Shown here: one piece after another, positions 16,122-25,120 of the stretch
How positions within the stretch are numbered: position 1 is the first letter of the stretch
Layout: every line of letters starts with the position of its first letter
Assembly: GCA_014361245.1 (NCBI GenBank)
Contig: JACIWB010000012.1
Coordinates: 1-32,483, forward strand
Direction: 5' to 3'
Origin: Thermoplasmatales archaeon
GTDB taxonomy: Archaea > Thermoplasmatota > E2 > UBA202 > JdFR-43
DNA: 32,483 bases
The notes under the pieces: model-generated
Database searches by the model: none
Told to the model about the DNA's origin: nothing
What the model saw: only the letters and a program-made list of their open reading frames with translations
Program-made: the position numbers and the translations under genes

Positions 16122-16886
16122 TATAAAATCTCTTATAATTCTTGCTGCAAGTAAAGATGTTCTTCCATCATCATATGGGGGACAAACTTCTACAATATCC
16201 ATCGCAATTACTTTTTTTGAAATAATCTTTATAAAATCAAAAATTTCATAGCCAAGCCCGAAAGGTTCTGGATTGCTCACGCCTGGAGCGAAGCAAGGGT
16301 CAAAAACATCCATATCAATGCTTAAAAAAATTTTGTCAAATTTAATTTCTTCAGCCATTTGCGACCTAAAATCCCATGCATAAAAATGTTTAAAGCCGAT
16401 TTTTTTTGCGTCCTCAATTTCCTCCTTGCAAGCAGACCTAATGCCAAAAGATATAATATTTTCTTTCCCAACTTTCTCAAAAATTCTGCGGGCGGCGCAT
16501 GCATGGCTATTTTTATCGCCCAGATATTCTTCTCTAAAATCAAGATGAGCATCTAATATAACAACTCCTGCATCTTTCGGCAGGATAAAAGGTGAAATTG
16601 AATGGGCTCCTCCCATTATAATAGGGATTTTTCCTTCAGATATTACTTTGTTTACAAATTTTTTTCCTTCTAAAAGGCTAAAATTTCCAGCATCATTTAT
16701 TTTTGCTTTGCTTAAATCAAAATTATTTCTTAAATCGTAACTCTCATAATTCCAGCTTTCGTATCTTATATGTTCTGGAGCAATTGATGCACCTTTTCTG
16801 AATGACATTTCAGCGTCTTCATATGGTATACCAAAAATAACAAATTTTGCATTTTCATAGCTTTCTTCGGCATCAGCAAATTTCAT
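16104..16886 (-). CDS. speB: Agmatinase/arginase-family ureohydrolase
   Basis: 260 residues with the binuclear manganese signature: GGAHS (~93), [10 protein letters not shown] (~110) and [14 protein letters not shown] (~194), and a C-terminal [21 protein letters not shown]. The family hydrolyses agmatine to putrescine and urea; in archaea some act on aminopropylagmatine to give spermidine. It is translationally coupled to the aIF5A gene by a 4-base overlap. Since aIF5A is modified to hypusine using spermidine, the pairing supports a polyamine role. The last 18 bases overlap the convergent trm56 gene. Confidence 0.9.
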   Translation of the reverse strand: MKFADAEESYENAKFVIFGIPYEDAEMSFRKGASIAPEHIRYESWNYESYDLRNNFDLSKAKINDAGNFSLLEGKKFVNKVISEGKIPIIMGGAHSISPFILPKDAGVVILDAHLDFREEYLGDKNSHACAARRIFEKVGKENIISFGIRSACKEEIEDAKKIGFKHFYAWDFRSQMAEEIKFDKIFLSIDMDVFDPCFAPGVSNPEPFGLGYEIFDFIKIISKKVIAMDIVEVCPPYDDGRTSLLAARIIRDFISFKNF

Positions 16887-17266
16887 ATTCTTGTAATTTT
16901 TTTCTTACCCATTGCCTGCAGATATTCTATTTCTTTCCCTTCCTCTATTTTTCCCTTGAATTCTTCTGGTATGTCCATATCAAATGTTTCATATGTTTCC
17001 ATATCCATAAGCTGTACCTTGTCCCCTCTTACAGATATAACCTGCGCAGTTTTTTTCTCAATTATCGGAATTGCAACTTTATGCTTCACTGGATATATTA
17101 CGCTTCTCTTTTGATTGTCAAATATTCCAACTGCATCTATCCTTGCCTTTGCCTCTCCATGCTTCCCTGGTTTTGAAGTTGCAATACTCAAAATCTTGCA
17201 AGGTTCTTCATCAATAATTATATATCTATTCTCCTTGAGTTCTCTTACTTCAGCCATTTCCTTCAT
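16883..17266 (-). CDS. Translation factor aIF5A (hypusine-containing)
   Basis: 127 residues with the archaeal/eukaryotic IF5A pattern. The N-terminal SH3-like domain contains the hypusine loop [12 protein letters not shown], with Lys35 as the modification site. The C-terminal OB fold includes [14 protein letters not shown]. The factor helps ribosomes through stalling sequences. The ATG at 17266 is preceded by GGTG and by a TATA-like TTTTATAT about 23 nt upstream; ATG at 17257 (MAEVREL) is a possible alternative start. It is first in the unit with the agmatinase-family gene. Confidence 0.94.
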   Translation of the reverse strand: MKEMAEVRELKENRYIIIDEEPCKILSIATSKPGKHGEAKARIDAVGIFDNQKRSVIYPVKHKVAIPIIEKKTAQVISVRGDKVQLMDMETYETFDMDIPEEFKGKIEEGKEIEYLQAMGKKKITRI

Positions 17267-17301
17267 CTTTACACCAAAAAAGAAATATAAAACTAATAGA
17301 T

Positions 17302-17360
17302 AAGATTTTGCCTCATGCCCAGTAGTTCCGAAAGTATCAAAAACTGCTAACCAAAATCTT
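17302..17360. repeat. Nested inverted repeat between aIF5A promoter and secretion operon end
   Basis: A perfect 9-bp inverted repeat (AAGATTTTG at 17302-17310, CAAAATCTT at 17352-17360) encloses a second imperfect 7-bp repeat (17321-17327 with 17342-17348). The right arm directly abuts the stop codon of the GspF-like gene. Read on the minus strand, it could be a stem-loop terminator of the secretion operon or a structured element in front of the aIF5A promoter. A small mobile-element remnant is also possible. Confidence 0.5.
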
Positions 17361-19193
17361 TTATATATTTGAAAAAATCATATAAGAAAATATAGAGGAA
17401 ATTGTAAAAATAAAAGTTGCTATTGGCAGAGATTTTCCTATGGTATAGAAATATTCTATTTTATCATCCCCTTCATCTATTCCATTTGCGAGCCTTAGTA
17501 TTAAAAATACAAGAAGAATAATATAGATACCAATTACAATATCAAAATCAGTTGATGATTCAACATAGAATATCTTTCCAAATAGAGGGATTGTTACATC
17601 CTCAGAAAATGAGAAATTCAATGAAGAAAGGATTTTTTGCATTAAATTTGTCATTCCTAGAGTCACTCCCCCTATTAAGGGAGCAAAAAATGTTGCTGTT
17701 GAGCGAAGGGAAGAAGTTATTGAAGCCAAGCCATCTTTTATTTTCCTCTCGACATCCTGAAGTTGCTTCAGATGGTCAGCTATTTTAACTATTGCAATTC
17801 CTGCATATTCATAACTTTTCCTAACTCCTTCAATAAAAATTTTTATTATAGCCCTTATCCTATCTGAATAAACATTCGCAAGAGCCCCATATTCAGCATC
17901 AAAAAACGCATCCTCTATTTTTATCCTTCTTGAAATAAGGTTATAAAATGCTTTTGCAAAAACTTCTCCTATGGTTGAGCCTTTCATTGTTTGAGCTACA
18001 TGGTTAAATGCTTCTTCCGGCGGTTTGCCTTCAGCAACCCTCCTTCCAAGTATATATAAAGCATCCCCGAACTCTTTTTCCATTTTTCTTATCCTATCTC
18101 TCTCCTTTTTATCCTTGCTATATGTAGAGAGGCAATAAAATGAAACTGAAATTGCTATGCCCCATATGAGGAAAAATTTTTTAAAATTTAAAGGGAAATA
18201 AATTGATGCAATAGTAAATGGGATAAAAATAAATACTGAAATTAGAGCATTTCTCAAGTTGCTTAATTTTTTCTGCGGCAATGAAGGCGGATTAAAAGTT
18301 GCGGGACGATTTGCAAGAATTTTTCTTATATAAAAGAAAAGGAAAACAGGAAGTAGGATATCATAAAATATGATTATATGAAATATGGAGAATTTAAGCC
18401 CTATCACGCTCACGGCAGGGAGCATTGCTACCGTTGCAAGGGGGAGCATGAAGCCGAGAGAATATATTATTAGAGTTGGTTGATGAAGCTTATTTGAGAA
18501 ATCATTCATTAAATCCCTTGTTCCTTCTAAAACAACATCAAGAGCTCTATCCAAAGTAGAAATTCTATCATTTTCTTTTTCATTTACAGAATTTCTTATT
18601 AAATGTATAGCTCTCTTAAAATATTCACTCCATTCCCCCCATAAGTTCGAAAAATATGTTATTGCATCATCTATGCTTTTATGTATTCTTATTTCTAAAT
18701 CCCAGATAATTTTTCTTAAATCTTTTGCGAGAGAAGAATTTGATTCTTTAGCTGCAAAATAAAAAGCTCTTTCAAGATTTGGAACTAACTTTAGATACAT
18801 TACTAAATATGATATTATTTCTGGAATATCTCCCAAGGAATGCGCCTTCATATATCTTGCTTTTATTTTAGGGTATTCACTTGTATAATGCAAAGAAAGA
18901 AGGGGAAAAATAAAGAGAATTATAATGATTAGAAAAATTGTTAAAAATCCCATATTTTTTATTGAAAAATCATAAAATGCAAAAATTGAAATCGATATTA
19001 ATAGGGAAATTAAAAGTGAAATAATTGCACAAATATAGGAAAAATAAATTATTTCATATGGCTCAAGATCTGTTCCAATAAAATGAAGGCTATCCAAAAA
19101 TTCCTTCGATACCTCCTTATTTATTTTTTCTTTCTCCTCCTCCTTTATCTTTATTTTTCCAACAAATTTTCTGCATAAATTTTCAAATTGCAT
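17361..19193 (-). CDS. Archaeal type II/IV secretion platform protein (GspF/ArlJ-like)
   Basis: 610 residues with two T2SSF-type cytoplasmic helical domains (about 115-210 and 375-490). Membrane helices are visible near 48-70, 80-103, 240-290, 315-350, 515-525, 550-570 and 590-608. Conserved platform motifs include [26 protein letters not shown] and [22 protein letters not shown]. It would be the inner-membrane platform of a type IV pilus-like or archaellum-like machine. It overlaps the ATPase gene by 11 bases. No prepilin-like gene lies nearby, so the filament or cargo is unknown. Confidence 0.84.
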   Translation of the reverse strand: MQFENLCRKFVGKIKIKEEEKEKINKEVSKEFLDSLHFIGTDLEPYEIIYFSYICAIISLLISLLISISIFAFYDFSIKNMGFLTIFLIIIILFIFPLLSLHYTSEYPKIKARYMKAHSLGDIPEIISYLVMYLKLVPNLERAFYFAAKESNSSLAKDLRKIIWDLEIRIHKSIDDAITYFSNLWGEWSEYFKRAIHLIRNSVNEKENDRISTLDRALDVVLEGTRDLMNDFSNKLHQPTLIIYSLGFMLPLATVAMLPAVSVIGLKFSIFHIIIFYDILLPVFLFFYIRKILANRPATFNPPSLPQKKLSNLRNALISVFIFIPFTIASIYFPLNFKKFFLIWGIAISVSFYCLSTYSKDKKERDRIRKMEKEFGDALYILGRRVAEGKPPEEAFNHVAQTMKGSTIGEVFAKAFYNLISRRIKIEDAFFDAEYGALANVYSDRIRAIIKIFIEGVRKSYEYAGIAIVKIADHLKQLQDVERKIKDGLASITSSLRSTATFFAPLIGGVTLGMTNLMQKILSSLNFSFSEDVTIPLFGKIFYVESSTDFDIVIGIYIILLVFLILRLANGIDEGDDKIEYFYTIGKSLPIATFIFTISSIFSYMIFSNI

Positions 19194-21276
19194 TTTTTAT
19201 CCACTCATTCCATTTCTCTTCGATTTCATAAAAATTTTTATTTTCTTCCAGCAATGACCAATAGAAATTGTTTGCATCCCTTATAAATCTCGCATCAGTT
19301 CTTCCAATTTCAACAATTTTTTCCTTCATCCTTGCCCTCATCTTTATATTTTCTATTGCATCTTCCATGCTCATTCCCCATTTCCTTGCTATTCTCCCTA
19401 TTATCTCTGACTGTCCCATATAAAATAGATCAGTCGCTTCAAGCACATCTTTTGAATAATCATATCTCATTATATCTGAAAAAATTTTATCAACATCTTC
19501 TTTTTCCCAGAGCTTGCTTACTTCAGATACCTGAATAACCCTTCTCATTCTTTCAATCCCTCCTCCAGCCCTGATGGGTGAGGCAATAACAACTATATCT
19601 GTTGCTTTGAATGAAACAGGTGGAACACCGATATCATAAACAATTCTATCAAAAACATCTCTTGATGTTGAGCCATGAATTGTTCCCATGACTAAATTTC
19701 CAGCAGCCCCTATCCTCATTGCTTCAAACAAAATTTTTGCTTCCTCACCACGAACTTCCCCGAGGATTATAACAGATTCACCAAGCCTCAGAGCGGTTTT
19801 TATTGCAGTTTTCTCATCTATGCCATCACTGCCCACCGCAGATTTTGTAAGCAAAGATTGAATTTTATAACCGAGCCTCTGGAGCTCATCAACTGGCAAC
19901 TCTGGCGTATCCTCTATAGTAAGAATTCTGTATCTCTGAGGTATCTCAAGCATAAGAGAGGAGAGGAGGGATGTTTTCCCCGCCCCCCTTGAACCAGCGA
20001 TCAAAATCGTTGCCTGCCCATCAACAAGAAAACTCAGCAAGCCAGCAGCAAGAGATGAGAGCATCTTGCATGAAATAAATTTTGGCAATGTCCATAACTC
20101 AGATGCATGCCTCCTTATTGCAAATGCTATGCCTTTGGGTGTTATTGGAGGGGAAATTGCGGTAATGCGTGAGCCATATTCGGGAAGCCCAACATCCATT
20201 ACTGGGGCCGCTTCCGAAAAGCCCCTCCCACTCAAACTTCTCAGACGCGATGAGAATGCTTCAATATCATTTTCTGAAAAATAGATGTTTGTTACATATT
20301 CCTCTCCATTTGCAACAATATGCAATGGATTATAGCTTACAGGAGCATTTATATAAATATCTTGTATTGTTTTATCAGCTAACAAATCTTCAAGTATTCC
20401 AAAGCCAGATGTATATTTTGCAAATGTCTCAGCAAGAAAATCTATTCTCCTGCTATCAATTTTATATTTAATACTTTCTGCTATTTCCATTATTTTTTCT
20501 TTCCCAAATCTGTAAAAATATTCTCTTGCTCTTTCAGGATCCATAAATGAAATGTCTGATGGGCGATGCTTTGAGAGCTTTTCCTTTGCTTTAATAAGTA
20601 TTTTAAGTTCCTCCAAGCTGATATTGTACTCTGGTGGAATTATAAAATACAATTTTTCCGCTTTCCTCTTGAGTTCATATAGGGAAACCTTTATACTGCT
20701 TCTTTCTTTTTTTATTTCATAACTTTTTATAAAAATCGCATCATTTGGAGGAGTAAATTCGATTGATGTATCAAAGAATATCGGTCTTATATAAGCTCTT
20801 ATGCCATCATAAGAGAAATGTTTAATTTTCTCAAAATTTTTTATTATATTACTCAATTTTTCAAAATTTTCATCTCTGCATTTTGCACATTCTTCCTTTT
20901 TTAAAATAAATGGTTTTTTTAATTTGTAAAAAAAGTTTAAAAGATTGAGAAAAGATTTTAAGGGATCCTCCTTGCTTTTTTCTATTGCTGAATTAATCTC
21001 CTTACTAAAAATGCAATCACTGCAATAATTTAGTTTCATGGAAGATATTTTTTCAATAAATTTTGAAATTTCGAAAAGCATTGAAAGCGATTCACCTTCT
21101 ATTATCTTTACAAAATAATGATTTAATTTTATTCTATCAATTTTTCCTTCTTTACCTATTATTTCAAGCAATTCCTTTCTGCAATTTTCATCTGAAAGCG
21201 AAGAGGAATATTTGCATGAATGGCAATCTACTTCAACTACATTTGCTCCCCCTTCTTTTATAATCCTATAAACCAT
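19183..21276 (-). CDS. Archaeal secretion ATPase (GspE/ArlI-like) with Cys-rich N-terminus
   Basis: 697 residues. The C-terminal ATPase core has Walker A GSRGAGKTSLL, the Asp-box region LTIEDTPELPVDE, Walker B-type VIILGEVRGEEAKILFEAM, and the His box GTIHGSTSRDVFDRI. The N-terminal ~140 residues carry three CxxC pairs: CHSC (18/21), CSDC (85/88) and CAKC (130/133), plus Cys32. These could bind zinc or an Fe-S cluster. The protein would power assembly of a pilus-like filament together with the GspF-like protein, with which it overlaps. It is divergent from a HerA-like ATPase gene across a 35-bp promoter gap. Confidence 0.87.
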   Translation of the reverse strand: MVYRIIKEGGANVVEVDCHSCKYSSSLSDENCRKELLEIIGKEGKIDRIKLNHYFVKIIEGESLSMLFEISKFIEKISSMKLNYCSDCIFSKEINSAIEKSKEDPLKSFLNLLNFFYKLKKPFILKKEECAKCRDENFEKLSNIIKNFEKIKHFSYDGIRAYIRPIFFDTSIEFTPPNDAIFIKSYEIKKERSSIKVSLYELKRKAEKLYFIIPPEYNISLEELKILIKAKEKLSKHRPSDISFMDPERAREYFYRFGKEKIMEIAESIKYKIDSRRIDFLAETFAKYTSGFGILEDLLADKTIQDIYINAPVSYNPLHIVANGEEYVTNIYFSENDIEAFSSRLRSLSGRGFSEAAPVMDVGLPEYGSRITAISPPITPKGIAFAIRRHASELWTLPKFISCKMLSSLAAGLLSFLVDGQATILIAGSRGAGKTSLLSSLMLEIPQRYRILTIEDTPELPVDELQRLGYKIQSLLTKSAVGSDGIDEKTAIKTALRLGESVIILGEVRGEEAKILFEAMRIGAAGNLVMGTIHGSTSRDVFDRIVYDIGVPPVSFKATDIVVIASPIRAGGGIERMRRVIQVSEVSKLWEKEDVDKIFSDIMRYDYSKDVLEATDLFYMGQSEIIGRIARKWGMSMEDAIENIKMRARMKEKIVEIGRTDARFIRDANNFYWSLLEENKNFYEIEEKWNEWIKNAI

Positions 21277-21283
21277 TCAAAAA

Positions 21284-21302
21284 TTTAATTTATTATTTAA
21301 AT
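21284..21302. promoter_or_regulatory. Compact divergent promoter for the secretion operon and herA-like gene
   Basis: ATTTAAAT at 21295-21302 is about 22 nt from the GspE-like ATG on the minus strand. TTTAATTTA at 21284-21292 is about 24 nt from the HerA-like ATG on the plus strand. Each box lies nearer the opposite gene, so the two promoters overlap and may compete. Confidence 0.45.
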
Positions 21303-21311
21303 ATATATTTT

Positions 21312-22556
21312 ATGGATAAAAAATACATTTTAGGGAGGAGAGATGCAAATGAAAAATCTTCTTTAAATATTGGAAGATATTATGCGCTTGATGGCTCGCT
21401 TGGGGCGCCAGTATATTTGGATGTTTCAAAACCTCATGTAATTTTTTTGTGCGGGAAAAGAGGATATGGAAAATCATATACCATTGGAGTTTTTCTAGAA
21501 GAATTCTGCTCGCTTGATGAAGAAATAAGAAGAAACATTTCTTTTATTGTTGCGGATACGCTTGGAATTTTCTGGACAAGTATTTTTCCCAATAAAAGAG
21601 AGGTTGAGAACTTGAAAAGATGGGGAATTGAAGCAAGTGGGATAGAAATTGAGATTTTTACTTCTCCTGAATTGGCTAGCTATTACAGAAAATTTGGAAT
21701 AAAAGCAAATGAAATTTCAATATCAGCTTCAGCCCTTAAGACATTTCACTGGTGCAGACTTTTTGGAATTTCTCCTCAATCCATGGAAGGAATTGCAATA
21801 TCAAGAGCAACAGGTGAAATGGAAGGGAAATATGGGATAGAAGATATAATGGAAAATATAAAAAATGATAAGGAAATAAGCAAGGAGACAAAGATGGCTT
21901 GTATAAATTTTTTTGTTATGGCAAAAAATTTGAAAATATTTGCAAAGGATGGAATAAATTTATCTGATATAGCAAAAAGAGGAAAAATCTCTATAATTGA
22001 TTTAAGCCCATATGATGAAAGTATAAAGGAAGTTATTTTAAGCATTTTAGGGGAAATTATTTTTTATGAAAGAATTATTGAAAGAAAAAAAGATGAGGAA
22101 AGAGAGATGGGGATTGAGAAATTTGAGCAAAGCTTACCTTTCATATGGCTTGCAATAGATGAGGCGCACATTTTTCTTCCAAAAGAGGATAAGATTACTA
22201 AGGATGTTTTTGTTAAGAGATGGCTCCGCCAGGGGCGCCAGCCTGGCTTGAGCCTAATTTTGGCTGCTCAAAGGGTTGGTTCAATGGATAGTGAGGTTTT
22301 AGCTCATGCCGATATAATAATTTGCCATCGGCTTACCTCGCAGGAAGATATAGAGGCGATGAGTAATGTGAGGCCCACCTATATGAGGGAAAGCATAGGA
22401 GAGGTAATTAAAAAAATGGGGAGCGAGAAAGGAGTTGCGCTGATAGTTGATGATGTAACTGAAGTAAGTCATTTAGTAAAGATAAGACCGAGGAAAAGCT
22501 GGCACGGAGGAGGAGAGCCAGCATATATCAATCATCAAGCAGGAGAATATGAATAA
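21312..22556 (+). CDS. HerA/VirB4-type hexameric ATPase (DUF87-like)
   Basis: 414 residues. Walker A is CGKRGYGKSYTIG (~47-59), Walker B is FIWLAIDEAHIFLP (~276-289), and RWLRQGRQPGLSLILAAQR holds the downstream sensor/arginine region. A start motif ILGRRDANEKSSLNIGRYY precedes a short beta-barrel-like segment. HerA proteins are DNA translocases that often act with NurA; this one has no NurA neighbour. Its divergent position beside the secretion ATPase leaves a conjugation- or pilus-related role open. The length is a little below classic HerA (~500). Confidence 0.82.
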   Translation: MDKKYILGRRDANEKSSLNIGRYYALDGSLGAPVYLDVSKPHVIFLCGKRGYGKSYTIGVFLEEFCSLDEEIRRNISFIVADTLGIFWTSIFPNKREVENLKRWGIEASGIEIEIFTSPELASYYRKFGIKANEISISASALKTFHWCRLFGISPQSMEGIAISRATGEMEGKYGIEDIMENIKNDKEISKETKMACINFFVMAKNLKIFAKDGINLSDIAKRGKISIIDLSPYDESIKEVILSILGEIIFYERIIERKKDEEREMGIEKFEQSLPFIWLAIDEAHIFLPKEDKITKDVFVKRWLRQGRQPGLSLILAAQRVGSMDSEVLAHADIIICHRLTSQEDIEAMSNVRPTYMRESIGEVIKKMGSEKGVALIVDDVTEVSHLVKIRPRKSWHGGGEPAYINHQAGEYE

Positions 22557-22571
22557 ATATAAATTAGTAAA

Positions 22572-22756
22572 TTGAAGAAATCAATCCATATATCCGCCAT
22601 AATTAGATCTACTTTAATTGTCTTAATACTTCTTCCAGATATTTTGAGAATTTATTACCCTTCTTTTTTATTCTTTATAAAGTGATAGATATGGGAAGAG
22701 TTCCTCTTATAATATTATCTATAACATTTCTTCTATGGAGAAATCTGGATAATTAA
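22572..22756 (+). other. Two tiny hydrophobic reading frames, possibly a decayed membrane protein
   Basis: In the 250-bp gap a TTG-started frame (22572-22685, 37 residues) encodes a hydrophobic stretch IIRSTLIVLILLP. A second frame (ATG 22691 to TAA 22756, 21 residues) encodes MGRVPLIILSITFLLWR, with GTGAT a few bases before the ATG. They are in different frames. They may be two small membrane peptides or one broken protein. Support is weak. Confidence 0.2.
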
Positions 22757-22778
22757 AAGCTAAAATAACAAATTAAAA

Positions 22779-22789
22779 AATAAATATAT
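22779..22789 (+). promoter_or_regulatory. TATA box of the Hdr/Flx-like cluster
   Basis: AATAAATATAT is centred about 22-24 nt before the ATG at 22807, with no ribosome site between. It is the only evident promoter for the six genes that follow. Confidence 0.5.
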
Positions 22790-22806
22790 CTGCAATTATT
22801 ACCTTA

Positions 22807-23577
22807 ATGAATCCATTTACGCCATTGAAGGGAAAAATAATTGAAAATAGGACAATAAATGATAAAAAATTTTTAAGAGTTGAGACAGAAAACTTTAGCT
22901 TTATTCCTGGCCAGTTTGTTGAAATATCAATTGCTGGAGTTGGTGAATTTCCAATATCAATATGTTCCCCTCCATATGAAAAAAATTTTTTTGAAGTTTG
23001 CATAAGAAAAGTTGGAAGGGTAACTTCTTTTCTTTATAATAATAAAATTGATTATCTTCTTTATAGAGGTCCTTTCGGAAATGGTTTTCCCATGAAAAAA
23101 TTAGAGGGAAAGAATATTGTTGTAATCATAGGTGGGCTTGGAATACTGCCTTTAAGAAGCTTCATAAAAGAAGCCATTCATTCAAAAATTTACAATCAAA
23201 TGAAAATTCTATATGGCGCAAGAAGCAGGGATGATTTACTATTTGCTGAGGAAATTGAGGAATGGAAAAATTATGCTGAAGTATATAAAATTTTTGAGAA
23301 AGAAGGGATGAAAAGAGGATTTGTAACTGAGTTGATTGATGAAATTGTTTTTGATGGAAAAGAATATATTCTTATATGCGGCCCCCCTGCGATGTTTAAG
23401 CCAGTTATAGAAAAAGCTTTAAAGATGGGAGCAGATGAAGAGAAAATATATGTGTCTGTTGAGAGAAGGATGAAATGCGGAATTGGAAAATGCGGGCATT
23501 GCATTATTGGAAGCTATTATTCCTGCATCGATGGGCCTGTTTTTGAATATGCTAAATATAAGCATGCCATTTTATAG
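22807..23577 (+). CDS. FAD/NAD(P)/[2Fe-2S] reductase subunit (FlxA/NfnA/sulfhydrogenase-gamma-like)
   Basis: 256 residues of the ferredoxin-NADP-reductase superfamily. The FAD-binding barrel has FIPGQFVEISIAGVGEFPISICSPP (~32-56). The nucleotide-binding half has IIGGLGILPLRSF (~107-119) and ICGPPAMFKPV. At the C-terminus, Cys224, 229, 232 and 240 (CGIGKCGHC then C) form the [2Fe-2S] site typical of dihydroorotate dehydrogenase electron-transfer subunits, hydrogenase gamma subunits, NfnA and FlxA. It should exchange electrons between NADH or NADPH and Fe-S partners. As first gene of the cluster it is the probable NAD(P)H entry point of the Hdr complex. NAD versus NADP preference is not readable. 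Confidence 0.86.
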   Translation: MNPFTPLKGKIIENRTINDKKFLRVETENFSFIPGQFVEISIAGVGEFPISICSPPYEKNFFEVCIRKVGRVTSFLYNNKIDYLLYRGPFGNGFPMKKLEGKNIVVIIGGLGILPLRSFIKEAIHSKIYNQMKILYGARSRDDLLFAEEIEEWKNYAEVYKIFEKEGMKRGFVTELIDEIVFDGKEYILICGPPAMFKPVIEKALKMGADEEKIYVSVERRMKCGIGKCGHCIIGSYYSCIDGPVFEYAKYKHAIL

Positions 23578-23598
23578 CAAGTAAATGATAAATAAGAG

Positions 23599-24069
23599 AT
23601 GTTAATTATTTCAGCGATGTTTCTTTATAAACAATTTCCAGTTTCAATAGACCAAGAAAAATGTTCAAAATGCAGGATATGTGTCTCAATATGCAATTGC
23701 TTTTCATATAACAAAGATACAAATACTGTTTTGGTTAATAATATTTCATGCAAGGGTTGCGGCGTCTGCGTTGCCTCCTGCCCTTCTTCCGCTATCCATC
23801 ATTTGCAGGATGATTCCTTTTTCTATTTATCTGAAAAGGCGGAGGTGAATAAATTTGAGTGTGAAAAATGCCTTTATGAATTTTTTGAAGACGAAGATTC
23901 GATAATTTTTTGCGAAAGAAGATTTGATATGGGAGTTGCTATTAAAAAATTTTGCGAGGGGAAAAGCATAAAGGTTAAAAAATGTATTTTTTCAGATGAA
24001 ATTTCAAGTGATGAAAAATTAAAGAAATTTTCAAAAGTTATTCATTTGTTTGGTGTTAAAAATGATTGA
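23599..24069 (+). CDS. 2[4Fe-4S] ferredoxin-like electron-transfer subunit with Cys-containing C-terminal domain
   Basis: 156 residues. Two 4Fe-4S sites: C22-x2-C25-x2-C28-x3-C32 (next to C34) and C51-x2-C54-x2-C57-x3-C61 with the usual Pro. The remaining ~70 residues contain a CEKC pair (88/91) and further Cys at ~105, 118 and 128; I do not recognise this part. ATG at 23617 is a possible alternative start. The position between the FlxA-like and HdrCB genes suggests it wires electrons inside the complex, like FlxB. Its end overlaps the next gene by 8 bases. Confidence 0.78.
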   Translation: MLIISAMFLYKQFPVSIDQEKCSKCRICVSICNCFSYNKDTNTVLVNNISCKGCGVCVASCPSSAIHHLQDDSFFYLSEKAEVNKFECEKCLYEFFEDEDSIIFCERRFDMGVAIKKFCEGKSIKVKKCIFSDEISSDEKLKKFSKVIHLFGVKND

Positions 24070-25120
24070 AGATATAATAAACAGCAGTAAAGCATATTAT
24101 TGCGTTGAATGCAGAAAATGTAGCTCAGCATGCCCAGTTACAAGAGGTTATGGGAAGTTTTCCCCAGCAAATATAGTAGAACGCTCCCTTATCAGCTTGG
24201 AAGATGAAATAATTTATTCCTATGATATATGGAAATGCCTTACTTGTGGAATTTGTGAAGAAATATGCCCATCTGGCGTAGATTTTTTAAGCTTTATGAA
24301 GGAAATAAGAAAAATTGCGAGAGAAAATAAAAATTTTGGAATTCCAGCCCATGAAAATATTTTTGAGGAAATATCTTGCCTGTTTGATAAAAATGATATA
24401 TCTTTAAAAATGGAGAATGTTGAAACAGATGATAAGTCAAAAATTCTCTATTTTGCTGGATGCTTGCCAGTATATGATGCATTTTTTGGAGAAATTGGAT
24501 TCAGTGGAAGATCAATTGCGGAAAATACGATTAAAATTTTGAACCATTTTGATGTTATTCCAGCTGTATTGTTTTCATGTTGCGGGCACGATGCCTTATG
24601 GAACGGAAATAAAGAAATTTTTGAAAAATTGAAAGGAAAAAATATGGAAAAAATTAAAGGTTTTGAAAAAATAATATTTTCTTGCCCTGAATGTTACAGA
24701 ACCTTTAAATTTGATTATAAACTAAATATTGAAATGATGCATATCTCTGAATTTCTTGCAAAAAATTCTTTAGAAGGAAATTTAAATAAAACATGCACAT
24801 TTCATGATTCATGCAGGCTCGGGCGCCATCTTGGGATTTATGAGGAGCCAAGAATTGCGCTGAGAAAAATTGGATATGAAATAAAGGAAATGGAGCATTC
24901 AAAAGAAAAATCAATTTGCTGCTCAACTTCTTGTTGGATGGCATGCGACTGGAAAGCGGAAGAAATAAGAAAAGAAAGGCTCACTGAAGCGGAAGAGCTG
25001 GCTAAATTGCTCATCACTACTTGCCCGAAATGCAAAATTCATTTCCTATGCACAATGAGCCATGAAAAATATAATCTTGAAGTAAAGGATTTGGTTGAGG
25101 TAATTGGAGAAGCAATATGA
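24062..25120 (+). CDS. HdrC-HdrB fusion (HdrD-like) disulfide-reductase subunit
   Basis: 352 residues from the ATG at 24062, preceded by GGTG; upstream TTG/GTG codons in frame are less likely. The N-terminal HdrC-like part has two [4Fe-4S] motifs, CVECRKCSSACPV and CLTCGICEEICPS. The C-terminal HdrB-like part carries two CCG domains: GCLPVYDAF, SCCGHDALWNG and SCPECYRTF; then FHDSCRLGRH, CCSTSCWMAC and TTCPKCKIHF. CCG Cys ligate noncubane clusters that cleave a heterodisulfide in HdrB. In the second domain the CCG reads CCS, so one site may be altered. The substrate here is unknown because methanogen coenzymes are not expected. Confidence 0.88.
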   Translation: MIEDIINSSKAYYCVECRKCSSACPVTRGYGKFSPANIVERSLISLEDEIIYSYDIWKCLTCGICEEICPSGVDFLSFMKEIRKIARENKNFGIPAHENIFEEISCLFDKNDISLKMENVETDDKSKILYFAGCLPVYDAFFGEIGFSGRSIAENTIKILNHFDVIPAVLFSCCGHDALWNGNKEIFEKLKGKNMEKIKGFEKIIFSCPECYRTFKFDYKLNIEMMHISEFLAKNSLEGNLNKTCTFHDSCRLGRHLGIYEEPRIALRKIGYEIKEMEHSKEKSICCSTSCWMACDWKAEEIRKERLTEAEELAKLLITTCPKCKIHFLCTMSHEKYNLEVKDLVEVIGEAI

